The translations under genes were made by a program, and so were the position numbers. A stretch of 64,000 nt of DNA from assembly GCA_944323955.1 (NCBI GenBank), contig CALUUK010000002.1, positions 62,001 through 126,000 on the forward strand. The letters are read 5' to 3'. Source of the stretch: Candidatus Gastranaerophilales bacterium (GTDB lineage: Bacteria; Cyanobacteriota; Vampirovibrionia; Gastranaerophilales; Gastranaerophilaceae). The notes below the pieces were generated by a model. That model did not search any database, was not told the DNA's origin, and saw only the letters and a program-made list of their open reading frames with translations. This document shows positions 51,075-60,137 of this stretch, one piece after another (within the stretch, counting starts at the first letter, position 1; each line of letters starts with the position of its first letter).

Positions 51075-54000
51075 ATGCTTCAGGAAGCAACAAAAATATT
51101 AAATTCAGCGTTTCATAACAGTTTTATTAAAAAATTAAGTTTATATCTTCACGACTGTGTGCGTGAAGAAGTTCAAAGTTCCACTTTTCGTAATTTGAAA
51201 CAAGATAAAGATAATAAGTGGATTTTTCTTGAAGCACAAAATAATAAAAAGAGTGAAACACCGTCCATACTGGATAACGAAAAAATGTTTACGGAATTTC
51301 CGCAGCCGTTAAAGCTGGACGGGGCGGATTCTTATTTGACGGAATTGATGCTTTTAAGCGAAAACAGCCAAAAGGATAAATATTTAATATACGGTTATTT
51401 GTTTCTTGTTGGTAAGAATGCAAAAACAAAAAGAAAGAATGAATTTTTAACTCCTCTTTTGTATTCCGCTTGTAAACTTGAAAGAAACGGTATGAATATT
51501 GAATGTTCATTGTTGGAAGAAGGGCTTTCCCTGAATACCGCAGCACTTACAAGTTTAATGAATTTGTCGGGCGAAGAAGACGAAATTGATAATATGCTTG
51601 ACGGGCTTTTGGATGTTGTTCCTAAGCTGCCTTTGAAAGAAGATGATTTGAATGTATTTTTAACAACTTTAAAATCTTTAATTCCCGATTTGGATATTGA
51701 ATTAGCCGAAGAAGAAATACTTGAAAATAATGTAGATAAAGAGGCTTCAAGTTTTTATGAAGACAGAAAAATTAACTATGAAAATCTTGAAGAAACGCTT
51801 GAAGATATACAGGCAAATGAAAAGCCCAAACAAAATCTTAAGGCGGATAAAGTTGTTTTAACCAATAAAAGTGCAATAATACTCACAAAACGTCCTCTGG
51901 TAACGGCGGGAGTTTTGTATGAATTAACACAAATAGCAGAGCAGCCGTCAGGCATTATAAGAGAAACCGCTTTGAATGTTGTCAATGAAGAATATTTGCA
52001 GGGCAAAGGCAAAATGGCGGCAAAACCGATTAAAGATACAAATTTAAAAGATTTTGTTGCAATAACTCCATTGTCTCTGAGTGATTCTCAGGAGGATGTT
52101 ATTAAAAACCTTGAGGATAATAATATTCTCGCTGTATACGGGCCTCCGGGCACTGGTAAATCACAAACAATCGTTAATCTTATATGTCATCTTGTATCAA
52201 ACGGCAAAACGGTTCTTGTTGCATCAAGAATGGATAAAGCAACAGATGTTATCGCAAAAAGGCTGAATGATTTTGGAGCTCCCTATCTCGCATTGAGAGC
52301 CGGCAGAGCAAATTATCAAAAACAATTATCTTTTGATCTTCAGGACTTGATTTCAAATAAAGTTGATTTGGATACAAATTTTGAAAATTCACTTCTTGTT
52401 GATGTTGAAGATATGCAAAAACTTGTTATGTCTATAAGAGAAAAAGAAGATAAATGCGAACAAATTATTAAACTTGAAAATGAATGGCATAATGTTATAA
52501 AAGAACATGATGAAAAAGAAAAACAACTTGGTAAACTTGAGTTTTTAACAGGCAAACTTACTTTGCAGGAAGTTGATGATATTGAAAATGCCGTTAAAAA
52601 TCTTGAAAAAAACTTTGAGAAAAAGGGATTTTTTGCCGATATAACAACAAAATATGCAAATCATAAACTGAAAAAGATTATTCAAAATAAAACATTTAAA
52701 CCGGATATTGAAAATCTTGAAAGGTTAAAAGTTGAGCTTATTACGGCAAGACTTGCCGCAAAAGCGCGCTATATTGAAATGCAGATTATAAAAACCGGCA
52801 ATATTCATACTCTTTTAGATGAAATAAAAATGCTTAAACGTAAACAAAAAACACTTGCAATAGATATCTTGAAAGGTAAAAGAAGAACTTCACTAAAGAA
52901 TTTGCTTCGTGATCAAATAAAACGTCAAAGGCTGATTGTACATACAAAAGCACTTGTTACGAGAAAGAAAAATCTTCAAAACAGACTGCTTGAAGATGAA
53001 GACTTCAAGCCGCTTTTGGAAGCATTTCCATGCTGGTGCGTGACAACATATGCGGTTTCGGACTCACTTCCTATAAAGCCTGCTATGTTTGATGTTGCTA
53101 TTATTGATGAGGCGTCACAATGTGATATTGCAAGCTGCCTGCCTATATTATACAGATGTAAAAAAGCGGTAATAGTGGGTGATGATAAGCAATTACCACA
53201 CCTTTCTTTCCTTGAAAAATCAAAAGAACAATCTTTTATGAGCCAGTATGAAATACCTGATAAGTACCAATTGATGTGGAGATTCAGAACAAACTCCATG
53301 TTTGATCTGGCAAATTATTATTCAACGAAACCTGTTCTTCTGGATGAACATTTCAGAAGTTATGCACCGATTATTGATTTCAGTAATAAAGAATTTTACG
53401 GTGACAGAATAAGAATAATGTCACAATGCAGCGATAATGATGTTTTAGAGTTAATTGAGGTGCCTGACGGCAAGGTAGATTTTGATGTTACGCGTAATAT
53501 GAGAGAAGTTGAAGCAATTATGCAAAAACTTCAAGAGATTATTCAAAATGACGACAGAATAACCGATGAAAATCATGAACCCGTTACAGTCGGTATTATA
53601 TCGCCGTTCAGAGGGCAAGTTGAATTGATTAAAAAAGCAATCAATCAAATATTCAATGAAACCACGATAAGGAAGCATAAACTTGAAGTCGGTACGGCAC
53701 ATACATTTCAGGGAGATGAAAGAGATATAATTATGCTTTCGTGGGCAGTTGCGAACAATAGTTTTAATCAGAGTTTGACGTTTCTTCAAATACCTAATTT
53801 ATTTAATGTTGCAATAACACGTGCAAGGAAAAAGCAAATAATTTTCCTCTCAAAAGACCCGAAATCCCTGCCTCAGGGCTTATTAAAGGATTATATCGAA
53901 TTTGTTCAGGCATATATTGCAAGAAATAAACTTAAAGAAGAAATTCAAATTGATGAAAATGTTTATAAGAATTCTTTTGAAAAAGAAGCAGCGGATTTCT

Positions 54001-54269
54001 TGCGCAGTGAAGGGTTTGAAGTAACTGCAGGCAAAACGGTTGCCGGTCTGAGCAGTGATTTAACCGTTAAAGATCCTACAGGAAGAGTTATTATTGTTGA
54101 ATGTGACGGTGTAGAAGATAATATACGCATGAATAAAACCCAAATAAAAAAGCAAACACTTATGGAACGTTCCGGTGTTTTAGTCGAAAGAATTTCATAT
54201 CGTGAATGGTACCACAGCCCGCAAGGCTGCGTTGAAAGAATTAAAAATATATTTACCGAAATTGTGTAA
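51075..54269 (+). CDS. large superfamily 1 helicase with C-terminal nuclease-like domain
   Basis: The 1064-aa protein has an N-terminal region of about 330 residues of unknown role. The SF1 (UPF1-like) motor follows, with AVYGPPGTGKSQTIVNLI (Walker A, about 354), a helical insertion of about 250 residues, VAIIDEASQCDIASCLPIL, VIVGDDKQLPHLSF, LLDEHFRSYAPI, VGTAHTFQGDERDIIMLSWA and NVAITRARKK. The last about 100 residues (FLRSEGFEVTAGKTVAGLSS, DLTVKDPTGRVIIVECDGVE) look like a PD-(D/E)xK/Vsr-type nuclease. The start 51075 has AGGTG upstream and lies behind a TATAAT; 51009 lies before that box. Relatives occur in defence islands, but no partner gene is adjacent here. Confidence 0.82.
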   Translation: MLQEATKILNSAFHNSFIKKLSLYLHDCVREEVQSSTFRNLKQDKDNKWIFLEAQNNKKSETPSILDNEKMFTEFPQPLKLDGADSYLTELMLLSENSQKDKYLIYGYLFLVGKNAKTKRKNEFLTPLLYSACKLERNGMNIECSLLEEGLSLNTAALTSLMNLSGEEDEIDNMLDGLLDVVPKLPLKEDDLNVFLTTLKSLIPDLDIELAEEEILENNVDKEASSFYEDRKINYENLEETLEDIQANEKPKQNLKADKVVLTNKSAIILTKRPLVTAGVLYELTQIAEQPSGIIRETALNVVNEEYLQGKGKMAAKPIKDTNLKDFVAITPLSLSDSQEDVIKNLEDNNILAVYGPPGTGKSQTIVNLICHLVSNGKTVLVASRMDKATDVIAKRLNDFGAPYLALRAGRANYQKQLSFDLQDLISNKVDLDTNFENSLLVDVEDMQKLVMSIREKEDKCEQIIKLENEWHNVIKEHDEKEKQLGKLEFLTGKLTLQEVDDIENAVKNLEKNFEKKGFFADITTKYANHKLKKIIQNKTFKPDIENLERLKVELITARLAAKARYIEMQIIKTGNIHTLLDEIKMLKRKQKTLAIDILKGKRRTSLKNLLRDQIKRQRLIVHTKALVTRKKNLQNRLLEDEDFKPLLEAFPCWCVTTYAVSDSLPIKPAMFDVAIIDEASQCDIASCLPILYRCKKAVIVGDDKQLPHLSFLEKSKEQSFMSQYEIPDKYQLMWRFRTNSMFDLANYYSTKPVLLDEHFRSYAPIIDFSNKEFYGDRIRIMSQCSDNDVLELIEVPDGKVDFDVTRNMREVEAIMQKLQEIIQNDDRITDENHEPVTVGIISPFRGQVELIKKAINQIFNETTIRKHKLEVGTAHTFQGDERDIIMLSWAVANNSFNQSLTFLQIPNLFNVAITRARKKQIIFLSKDPKSLPQGLLKDYIEFVQAYIARNKLKEEIQIDENVYKNSFEKEAADFLRSEGFEVTAGKTVAGLSSDLTVKDPTGRVIIVECDGVEDNIRMNKTQIKKQTLMERSGVLVERISYREWYHSPQGCVERIKNIFTEIV

Positions 54270-54845
54270 TTACCATTTCAAAGCTATTTCAACAGGTTTG
54301 TACGATTTTAAATATTCATACATTTCATTGATATTTGAAGCCTTATAGTAAAGGTTTCTTACTTCTTCTTTTGCAAATTTATCAGTATATACAGTTTCAA
54401 ACATTTTGAACATATTGTCATAAAATCCGTCAAAGTTAAAGAAAATGACAGGTTTATTGTGATAACCCAGTTGTTTTGCAACGAGTATTTCAAATATTTC
54501 TTCAAATGTACCGAATCCGCCCGGGAGTGCAATAAAAGCATCGGCATGCTTTTCCATTGTGGCTTTTCTTTCGCGCATATCTTTTGTGATTATAACTTTT
54601 GCCAAATCAGGATGTTTAAGTCCGAAACTTGCAATTCTTTCGGGGATAACGCCTGTAACTTCAGCACCCGTTTTAAGTGCATTATTTGCAATAACCCCCA
54701 TCATCCCGACGGTTGTACCTCCGTATACCATATTGTAACCGTTTTTACCGAGTTTTTCACCGAATTCTTTTGCAAATATATAAAATTTTTCATCAAGAAA
54801 ATTACTTGATGAACAGTATATGCATAATGTTTGTTTTACAGACAT
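54270..54845 (-). CDS. LOG-family protein (Rossmann-fold nucleotide hydrolase)
   Basis: The 191-aa product has the LOG motifs YGGTTVGMMGVIANNAL and PGGFGTFEEIFEILVAKQLGYH, with MRERKATMEKHADAFIALPG between them. Family members remove the base from AMP-type nucleotides and are known as cytokinin-releasing LOG proteins in plants. The bacterial role is less clear. Its stop abuts that of the convergent helicase gene. It lies 14 bp behind the response regulator gene on the same strand. Confidence 0.9.
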   Translation of the reverse strand: MSVKQTLCIYCSSSNFLDEKFYIFAKEFGEKLGKNGYNMVYGGTTVGMMGVIANNALKTGAEVTGVIPERIASFGLKHPDLAKVIITKDMRERKATMEKHADAFIALPGGFGTFEEIFEILVAKQLGYHNKPVIFFNFDGFYDNMFKMFETVYTDKFAKEEVRNLYYKASNINEMYEYLKSYKPVEIALKW

Positions 54846-54859
54846 TAATAAATCCCCCG

Positions 54860-55507
54860 TTATCCTTTTGCAAACTGTTTAAATGATTTAACCACGACCT
54901 GAGTTCTGTCTTCAACTCCGAGTTTCTGGATAATACTGCTTACATGAACTTTAACGGTATTAACACTTACATCAAGCAGTTTTGATATTTCGCTGTTTGT
55001 AAATCCTTCACACAAATATTCAATTACATCTTTTTCTCTGTCCGTAAGATTATAATTGTCCATATTTTCGTTGTTTAAAATTTTTCTGTTATTACTTAAT
55101 GCATTTATTACTATATCAGCGATTTTAGCATCAAACCATAAGTCTCCGTTTATAACGGATAATACTATATTGGCAATTATTTCAGGATTTATATCTTTTG
55201 AACAGTATGCCCTTGCTCCTGCTTTTATAGAATTTATGACTTCTTCTTCGCTGCTGTGAGAAGTTAATATTATTATTTTAATATCATTTTTTATTGCTTT
55301 AATTATTTTTGTTGCTTCAATTCCGTTCATTAAAGGTAATCCTAAATCCATGATTACCGCATCAATATTTTTATTTTTAACAATATTAACGGCATCTTCG
55401 CCGTTTGAGGTTTCGTAAATTTCGTTTATAAATTCTTTTGTTTCAAAAGCGGTTTTAAGTCCGAACCTTATGAGTGCATGATCTTCCACTATTAGTATGT
55501 TATACAT
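54860..55507 (-). CDS. NarL/FixJ-type response regulator
   Basis: The 215-aa protein has a receiver domain with the phospho-acceptor Asp54 in VIMDLGLPLMNG, Lys in the YCSKDIN segment and Thr in IILTSHS. A C-terminal LuxR-type helix-turn-helix (LTDREKDVIEYLCEGFTNSE, SVNTVKVHVSSIIQKLGV) follows. Its start overlaps the end of the GAF/HD-GYP gene by 8 nt, so the two work together. No kinase gene is adjacent, so the partner kinase is unknown. Confidence 0.93.
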   Translation of the reverse strand: MYNILIVEDHALIRFGLKTAFETKEFINEIYETSNGEDAVNIVKNKNIDAVIMDLGLPLMNGIEATKIIKAIKNDIKIIILTSHSSEEEVINSIKAGARAYCSKDINPEIIANIVLSVINGDLWFDAKIADIVINALSNNRKILNNENMDNYNLTDREKDVIEYLCEGFTNSEISKLLDVSVNTVKVHVSSIIQKLGVEDRTQVVVKSFKQFAKG

Positions 55508-57245
55508 TTACGGTTTCCTGTTTTTTTCGTATGTAATATTTATTAAATGTTGCATTTATTTTTTGTTCTTCTTCGGTCATTTCTTTTTTATTTAAGATTT
55601 GAACAAACTGATTTAAAGATATACCCGAAAGCAGTGCTCTGTCGGCTCCTGTTATAATTATTTCATATTCGGAAGCCAGAATATCGGCGATTATATCACA
55701 GGAAATGCTTAAGAATGCGTCTGTTATTTCAGGGTCAAAGTGTTTATTTTTTCCTTCCGCGATAATGTTTAAAGCATCTTTTATCGGCATTCTGTCACGA
55801 TAGTGACGAACGGAAGTAATTGCGTCGAATACGTCACTTACGGCAAGTATTCTTCCGCCGAGCGGAATCTCTTCTCCTTTAAGTCCACGGAAATAACCTG
55901 TTCCGTCATACTTTTCATGATGAGAAGCTGCTATTTCCGTTATTTCGGTAAAGTTTTCATTTATATTTGTCTGACATAAAATATCATATGTTATTCTTAC
56001 GTGTTCTTTAATATGTTCATATTCTTCTTTTGTAAGTTCGCCCTGTTTTTGAAGAACTGCATCTTTTGTGCCTATTTTCCCTATATCATGAAGCATTGCG
56101 GCTTTTGAAATTATGTTAATTTGTTCTTTCGGCAGATTTAATTGTTTTGCAATTAATTCGGAATATAATCTTACTCTTGTGGAATGCCCCAGTGTTAAAC
56201 TGTCTTTAGCATCTATTGAAACGGCTAAAGCATCAATAAGGCTTTCAAACATTTGTTTTTGTTCATCCAGCATATTTTGCTGAATATTGAATAAAAGGTT
56301 ATTTTCTATTGCTATACCTGCGTTTGTTCCGATTGCAAAAAGTATATCTTCATCAGAGTCCGTAAAGTTACCGCTTTTTTTGTTTAATACCTGAAAAACA
56401 CCTATTAATTCATATTTTATATTGTGAATGGGCATACAAAGCATATTATACGTTTTATATCCCGTTAGTTTATCTATTTCGGGATTAAACCTTTTATCAC
56501 GATATGCATCTTTAATTCGAATAGTTTTTCCTGTTTTTACTACGGAGCCGGCTATACCTTTGTCGGCACAAAAACGGATTTCTCTGCTTCCAAGTCCTAA
56601 TGCAACTTTTGACCACAGTTCGTTTCTCTCTTTGTCATATAAAAACACTGTGCACCTATCGGCATCAAGCACAAACTTTGTTTGCTGGGCAATGGTGATG
56701 AGCAGTTTGTCAATGTTTGTTTCCGCGCTTACCGCTCTTGCTATATTTGAAAGAGCAAGAACCAGTGTTGTATCTTTAGAATTTCTCGGCATATATCTCT
56801 TTTTTTGTTTTCCTGATGCGGATTTAATAATTTTCAGTGCTTCTTCCTGTAAAACCGGAAAAACATCAAGTTTGTTTATAATATTTGTTAAATATAAAAG
56901 AGAATCATTATATTTTTTTTCAACGTAATATATTTGCGCAAAAGCAAAACGGTTAATTACACTGTCAATTGTGTCTTCTGAATTTTCTGCCAGAAATTTT
57001 GCATCTTCAAGCAGCATCATTGAATTATAATAACCTTCTTCTTTATTTAAATATTTAATAAGAGCCGTAAGAGAAAGACAAATTGAAACAAAATCAATTT
57101 TTTTGTTTGCCAGAAATATTTTATGTGCGATTGATAAATTGTTTAATGCATCTTTCCACTTTTTACGTTTATAAAAACCGAGAGCTTTATCCAAAAGCAG
57201 ATATGCATTGTCAATCGTTTCATTATTGTTTTGTTTTGCGGGCAT
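55500..57245 (-). CDS. GAF and HD-GYP domain phosphodiesterase
   Basis: The 581-aa soluble protein has an N-terminal TPR-like helical part at about 10-140 (YLLLDKALGFYKRKKWKDAL), a GAF domain at about 170-315 (DADRCTVFLYDKERNELWSK, GIAGSVVKTGKTIRI) and an HD-GYP domain at about 335-535: HSTRVRLYSELIAKQL, MLHDIGKIGTKDAVL, HHEKYDGTGYFRGLKGEEIP, RILAVSDVFDAITSVRHYRD. The HD and GYP (here GTGYFRG) residues are complete, so it could hydrolyse a cyclic dinucleotide. It is read just before, and overlaps, the NarL-type regulator. Confidence 0.9.
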   Translation of the reverse strand: MPAKQNNNETIDNAYLLLDKALGFYKRKKWKDALNNLSIAHKIFLANKKIDFVSICLSLTALIKYLNKEEGYYNSMMLLEDAKFLAENSEDTIDSVINRFAFAQIYYVEKKYNDSLLYLTNIINKLDVFPVLQEEALKIIKSASGKQKKRYMPRNSKDTTLVLALSNIARAVSAETNIDKLLITIAQQTKFVLDADRCTVFLYDKERNELWSKVALGLGSREIRFCADKGIAGSVVKTGKTIRIKDAYRDKRFNPEIDKLTGYKTYNMLCMPIHNIKYELIGVFQVLNKKSGNFTDSDEDILFAIGTNAGIAIENNLLFNIQQNMLDEQKQMFESLIDALAVSIDAKDSLTLGHSTRVRLYSELIAKQLNLPKEQINIISKAAMLHDIGKIGTKDAVLQKQGELTKEEYEHIKEHVRITYDILCQTNINENFTEITEIAASHHEKYDGTGYFRGLKGEEIPLGGRILAVSDVFDAITSVRHYRDRMPIKDALNIIAEGKNKHFDPEITDAFLSISCDIIADILASEYEIIITGADRALLSGISLNQFVQILNKKEMTEEEQKINATFNKYYIRKKQETVNV

Positions 57246-57325
57246 TACTTATCCTTAACAAATTAACAAACAGTTTCTTTCATTATACAATATATTTCAT
57301 GGTTTTAATATACAGTCGGTAAAAA

Positions 57326-58018
57326 ATGAAAAAGGTTAGTATTATAGTTCCCATACATAATGAAAAAAACACGCTTCTTTTAATATTGGAAAAAATTAAT
57401 CAGGCAAATTTTTCGGGACTGGAAAAGGAAATAATTCTTGTTGATGATGCCTCTTGTGACGGAACAAAAGAAATTCTGGAAAAATTAAACGATGATTATA
57501 TAATTTTATTTCACGGAAAAAATCAGGGGAAAGGTGCTGCAATAAGAACTGCGCTTAAAAAAGCAACGGGGGATTTTATTGTTATTCAAGATGCCGATTT
57601 GGAATATTTACCTGATGACTATGATAAATTACTTCCGTTCTTAATAAATGATGAGGCGGATGTTGTTTACGGTTCAAGATTTATAAATCCTGAAAATATG
57701 AAGAATTTTATTCTTAAAAATAAAATAGCCAACAAATTTCTTACAATTTTAAATAATATATTATACGGAACACGTATTACTGATATGGAAACATGTTATA
57801 AAGCATTTAAATGCGGATTTATTAAAAATATAGAAATAAAATCCGACCGTTTTGATTTTGAGCCCGAAATAACCGCAAAAATGATAAAACAAAAAGCCAG
57901 ATTTAAAGAAGTTCCTATAAGTTATAACGGCAGAGGGCATAATGAGGGTAAAAAAATTAACTGGAAAGACGGAATTCAGGCAATTTTTACTATTTTAAAA
58001 TATCGTTTTTTTGATTAA
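57326..58018 (+). CDS. family 2 glycosyltransferase (dolichol-phosphate mannosyltransferase-like)
   Basis: The 230-aa product has the GT-A start VSIIVPIHNEKNTLLLIL, EIILVDDASCDGTKEIL, the metal-binding DADLEY in VIQDADLEYLPDDYDKLLP, VVYGSRFINPEN and DMETCYKAFK, as in DPM1/GtrB-like enzymes that load sugars on polyprenyl phosphate. There is no C-terminal membrane segment, so it is the soluble DPM1 form. It is 39 bp upstream of the histidine kinase gene, which has its own -10 box. Confidence 0.9.
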   Translation: MKKVSIIVPIHNEKNTLLLILEKINQANFSGLEKEIILVDDASCDGTKEILEKLNDDYIILFHGKNQGKGAAIRTALKKATGDFIVIQDADLEYLPDDYDKLLPFLINDEADVVYGSRFINPENMKNFILKNKIANKFLTILNNILYGTRITDMETCYKAFKCGFIKNIEIKSDRFDFEPEITAKMIKQKARFKEVPISYNGRGHNEGKKINWKDGIQAIFTILKYRFFD

Positions 58019-58044
58019 TTTGTAGCTTAAATGCAAAAAAGTTA

Positions 58045-58050
58045 TATAAT
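58045..58050 (+). promoter_or_regulatory. -10 box placed for leaderless kinase transcription
   Basis: A perfect TATAAT ends 6 nt before the ATG at 58057, the same spacing as for mnmE and abi, and no ribosome-binding site is present. The -35 region is weak. Confidence 0.45.
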
Positions 58051-58056
58051 AATCAT

Positions 58057-58812
58057 ATGGCAAAAGTTAATGAAGATAAGACAAACGAATTAGAACAGGC
58101 TCATTTGGATTTTATATCCACCGTCAGCCATGAACTCAGAACACCGCTTACCAGTATAAGGGGATTTGCGGATACCTTACTTTTGTCTTATGACAAGATT
58201 TCGCCCGAACAACGTGAAAAATTTCTGCATATTATAAAAGACCAATCGAACAGACTTATAAAACTTGTGGAAAATCTTTTAACCGTTTCTAAAATGCAAT
58301 CCGATAAAGAACTTATGGTATATAAAGCGGTTGATGCGGTTCCTCTTGTTGATAATTGTATTCAAATTGTTAAACTTCAATACAAAACACATAATTATAT
58401 ATGTAATTATGATAAAAATTTACCCAAAATTCTTGTTGATACAGATAAATTCCAGCAGATAATGATTAATTTACTGGATAATGCTTCAAAATATTCACCT
58501 GAAGGCTCAAATGTATATGTAAATATATCTCAAAATTATGAAGATAATACATTGAACATATCAGTAAAAGATGAAGGTATCGGTATTTCGGAAGAAAATC
58601 TTAGTAAAATATTTAATAAATTCTCAAGAATAGATTCACCTTTAACAAGGAAAATACAAGGCAACGGTTTGGGGCTTTATATTACAAAAACCCTTGTTGA
58701 AAAAATGAACGGAAAAATCAGTGTTCAAAGCGGTGAAAAAGGCAGTGTTTTTACGGTGGTATTTCATGGCGCAAATCCCGATGATGAAGTTTTGAAGAAA
58801 ATAAAAGAGTAG
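58057..58812 (+). CDS. soluble sensor histidine kinase
   Basis: The 251-aa protein is only a kinase core: HisKA with the phospho-acceptor His25 in STVSHELRTPLTSIRGFADT, and HATPase_c with N-box MINLLDNASKYS, DEGIGISEENLSKIFNKFSR and GNGLGLYITKTLVEKMNG, all complete. The first 20 residues are too short for a sensor domain, so its signal must come through another protein. It lies 2 bp before the REC-GGDEF-REC gene, its likely partner. Confidence 0.93.
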   Translation: MAKVNEDKTNELEQAHLDFISTVSHELRTPLTSIRGFADTLLLSYDKISPEQREKFLHIIKDQSNRLIKLVENLLTVSKMQSDKELMVYKAVDAVPLVDNCIQIVKLQYKTHNYICNYDKNLPKILVDTDKFQQIMINLLDNASKYSPEGSNVYVNISQNYEDNTLNISVKDEGIGISEENLSKIFNKFSRIDSPLTRKIQGNGLGLYITKTLVEKMNGKISVQSGEKGSVFTVVFHGANPDDEVLKKIKE

Positions 58813-58814
58813 GT

Positions 58815-60128
58815 ATGCTTGTAAAAGTTGTTTTATTAATAGATAAAAGAAAAGAACAATCCGTCAGGTATAAGAAAATACTGGAGGGTGCCGGCGTAAC
58901 CGTATTCACCGTATCGGATTTTGCTATGGGGCTTAATATAATGAATTCTTTTGAGCCTGATTTAATACTTATTTCTGACAGTTTGAAAATTGATGTTAAA
59001 AAAGCAATAGAACAAATTAAGGTGCTGACTTATAATACAAGACCCTTAATAGCAGTGTTATCTAAGTCTAATCATATTCAGGATAAAATTGATTATTTAG
59101 ATGCCGGTGCGGATGATTTCTTAAGTGAACCAATAAACAGTGAAGAGTTTAAAGCAAGAATTTGTGCACATTTAAGACGCAGTTTTGAAAATTGTTTTTC
59201 CGATAAAACCATGCTTTTTAACTCTAAGATTTCCTATAAAATGATAAAACGTGCCATTAATGAAAAAAAACAATGGGCAATAATGCTTATAGATGTTGAT
59301 AATCTGGAATTCTATAAAGAAATTTACGGCGAGCTTGCAACGGATAAATTATTACAGACATATTCCGCCATAATTCAATCATCTCTGGAAAAAACAGATT
59401 ATATAGGGCAGCTTTCGGATGATGATTTTATTGTTATTATGCCGCCCGATAAAGCCGAAAAAGTTGCAAATTATCTTATATATGCATTTAATACAGTTGT
59501 CTCGAAGTTTTACTCGGAAGCTGATGCTCAAAGAGGGTTTGTTTTTATGAGCGGCGATGATGAGGCGGAAGATAAAGTCAGTCTTGTTTCTACAAGTATT
59601 GGCATTATAACGAATCAGTATAAAAAATATACGGATATTAAAGAGGTTATAGGTTCTTTAATAACAACGCATAAACTTGCAAAATACAAAACCGGTTCAA
59701 ATTATATAATGGAACGCCCTAAAATAAGTGCGGACAATGCTGTTGTCGAAAAAGAAATTAACAAAAACATATTAATTATGGAGCCTGATGAGGCGCTTTC
59801 AATACTTCTTGAAGCAACTGCGATAATGCAGGGATATAAAGTGCGTGTTGTAAATGAGTTTGATGAAATAATTCAAGCTATAAAAGGATTTGAGCCCTCA
59901 ATAATAATTCTTGATGCAGGTGATGCACAAACACTCAAAGGGCTTGATATATGCAGGAAATTAAAATTTGAAACTGCCAATTCCGCCGTTAATATCATAT
60001 TTACAACAACTGTACATGATAAAGAAATGGTACTGAATGCGGGGGCTGATTTGTATCTGCCAAAACCATATGAACTGTCGGTTTTATTTGGCTGGATTAA
60101 AAAATTTAATGAGAATTATAATAAATAG
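58815..60128 (+). CDS. response regulator: REC, degenerate GGDEF, REC
   Basis: The 437-aa protein has three parts. REC1 (about 3-122) has Ser54 at the usual phospho-Asp place (LILISDSLK, with an Asp one residue later) and SEPIN instead of the KP motif. A GGDEF-like domain (about 140-300) reads LSDDDFIVIMPP where GGDEF should be, so it should not make c-di-GMP. REC2 (about 317-435) is normal, with IIILDAGDA (Asp about 367) and LPKPYE. The middle and first domains look like binding or dimerisation modules. It follows the histidine kinase after 2 bp. Confidence 0.85.
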   Translation: MLVKVVLLIDKRKEQSVRYKKILEGAGVTVFTVSDFAMGLNIMNSFEPDLILISDSLKIDVKKAIEQIKVLTYNTRPLIAVLSKSNHIQDKIDYLDAGADDFLSEPINSEEFKARICAHLRRSFENCFSDKTMLFNSKISYKMIKRAINEKKQWAIMLIDVDNLEFYKEIYGELATDKLLQTYSAIIQSSLEKTDYIGQLSDDDFIVIMPPDKAEKVANYLIYAFNTVVSKFYSEADAQRGFVFMSGDDEAEDKVSLVSTSIGIITNQYKKYTDIKEVIGSLITTHKLAKYKTGSNYIMERPKISADNAVVEKEINKNILIMEPDEALSILLEATAIMQGYKVRVVNEFDEIIQAIKGFEPSIIILDAGDAQTLKGLDICRKLKFETANSAVNIIFTTTVHDKEMVLNAGADLYLPKPYELSVLFGWIKKFNENYNK

Positions 60129-60137
60129 GAGAAATAT

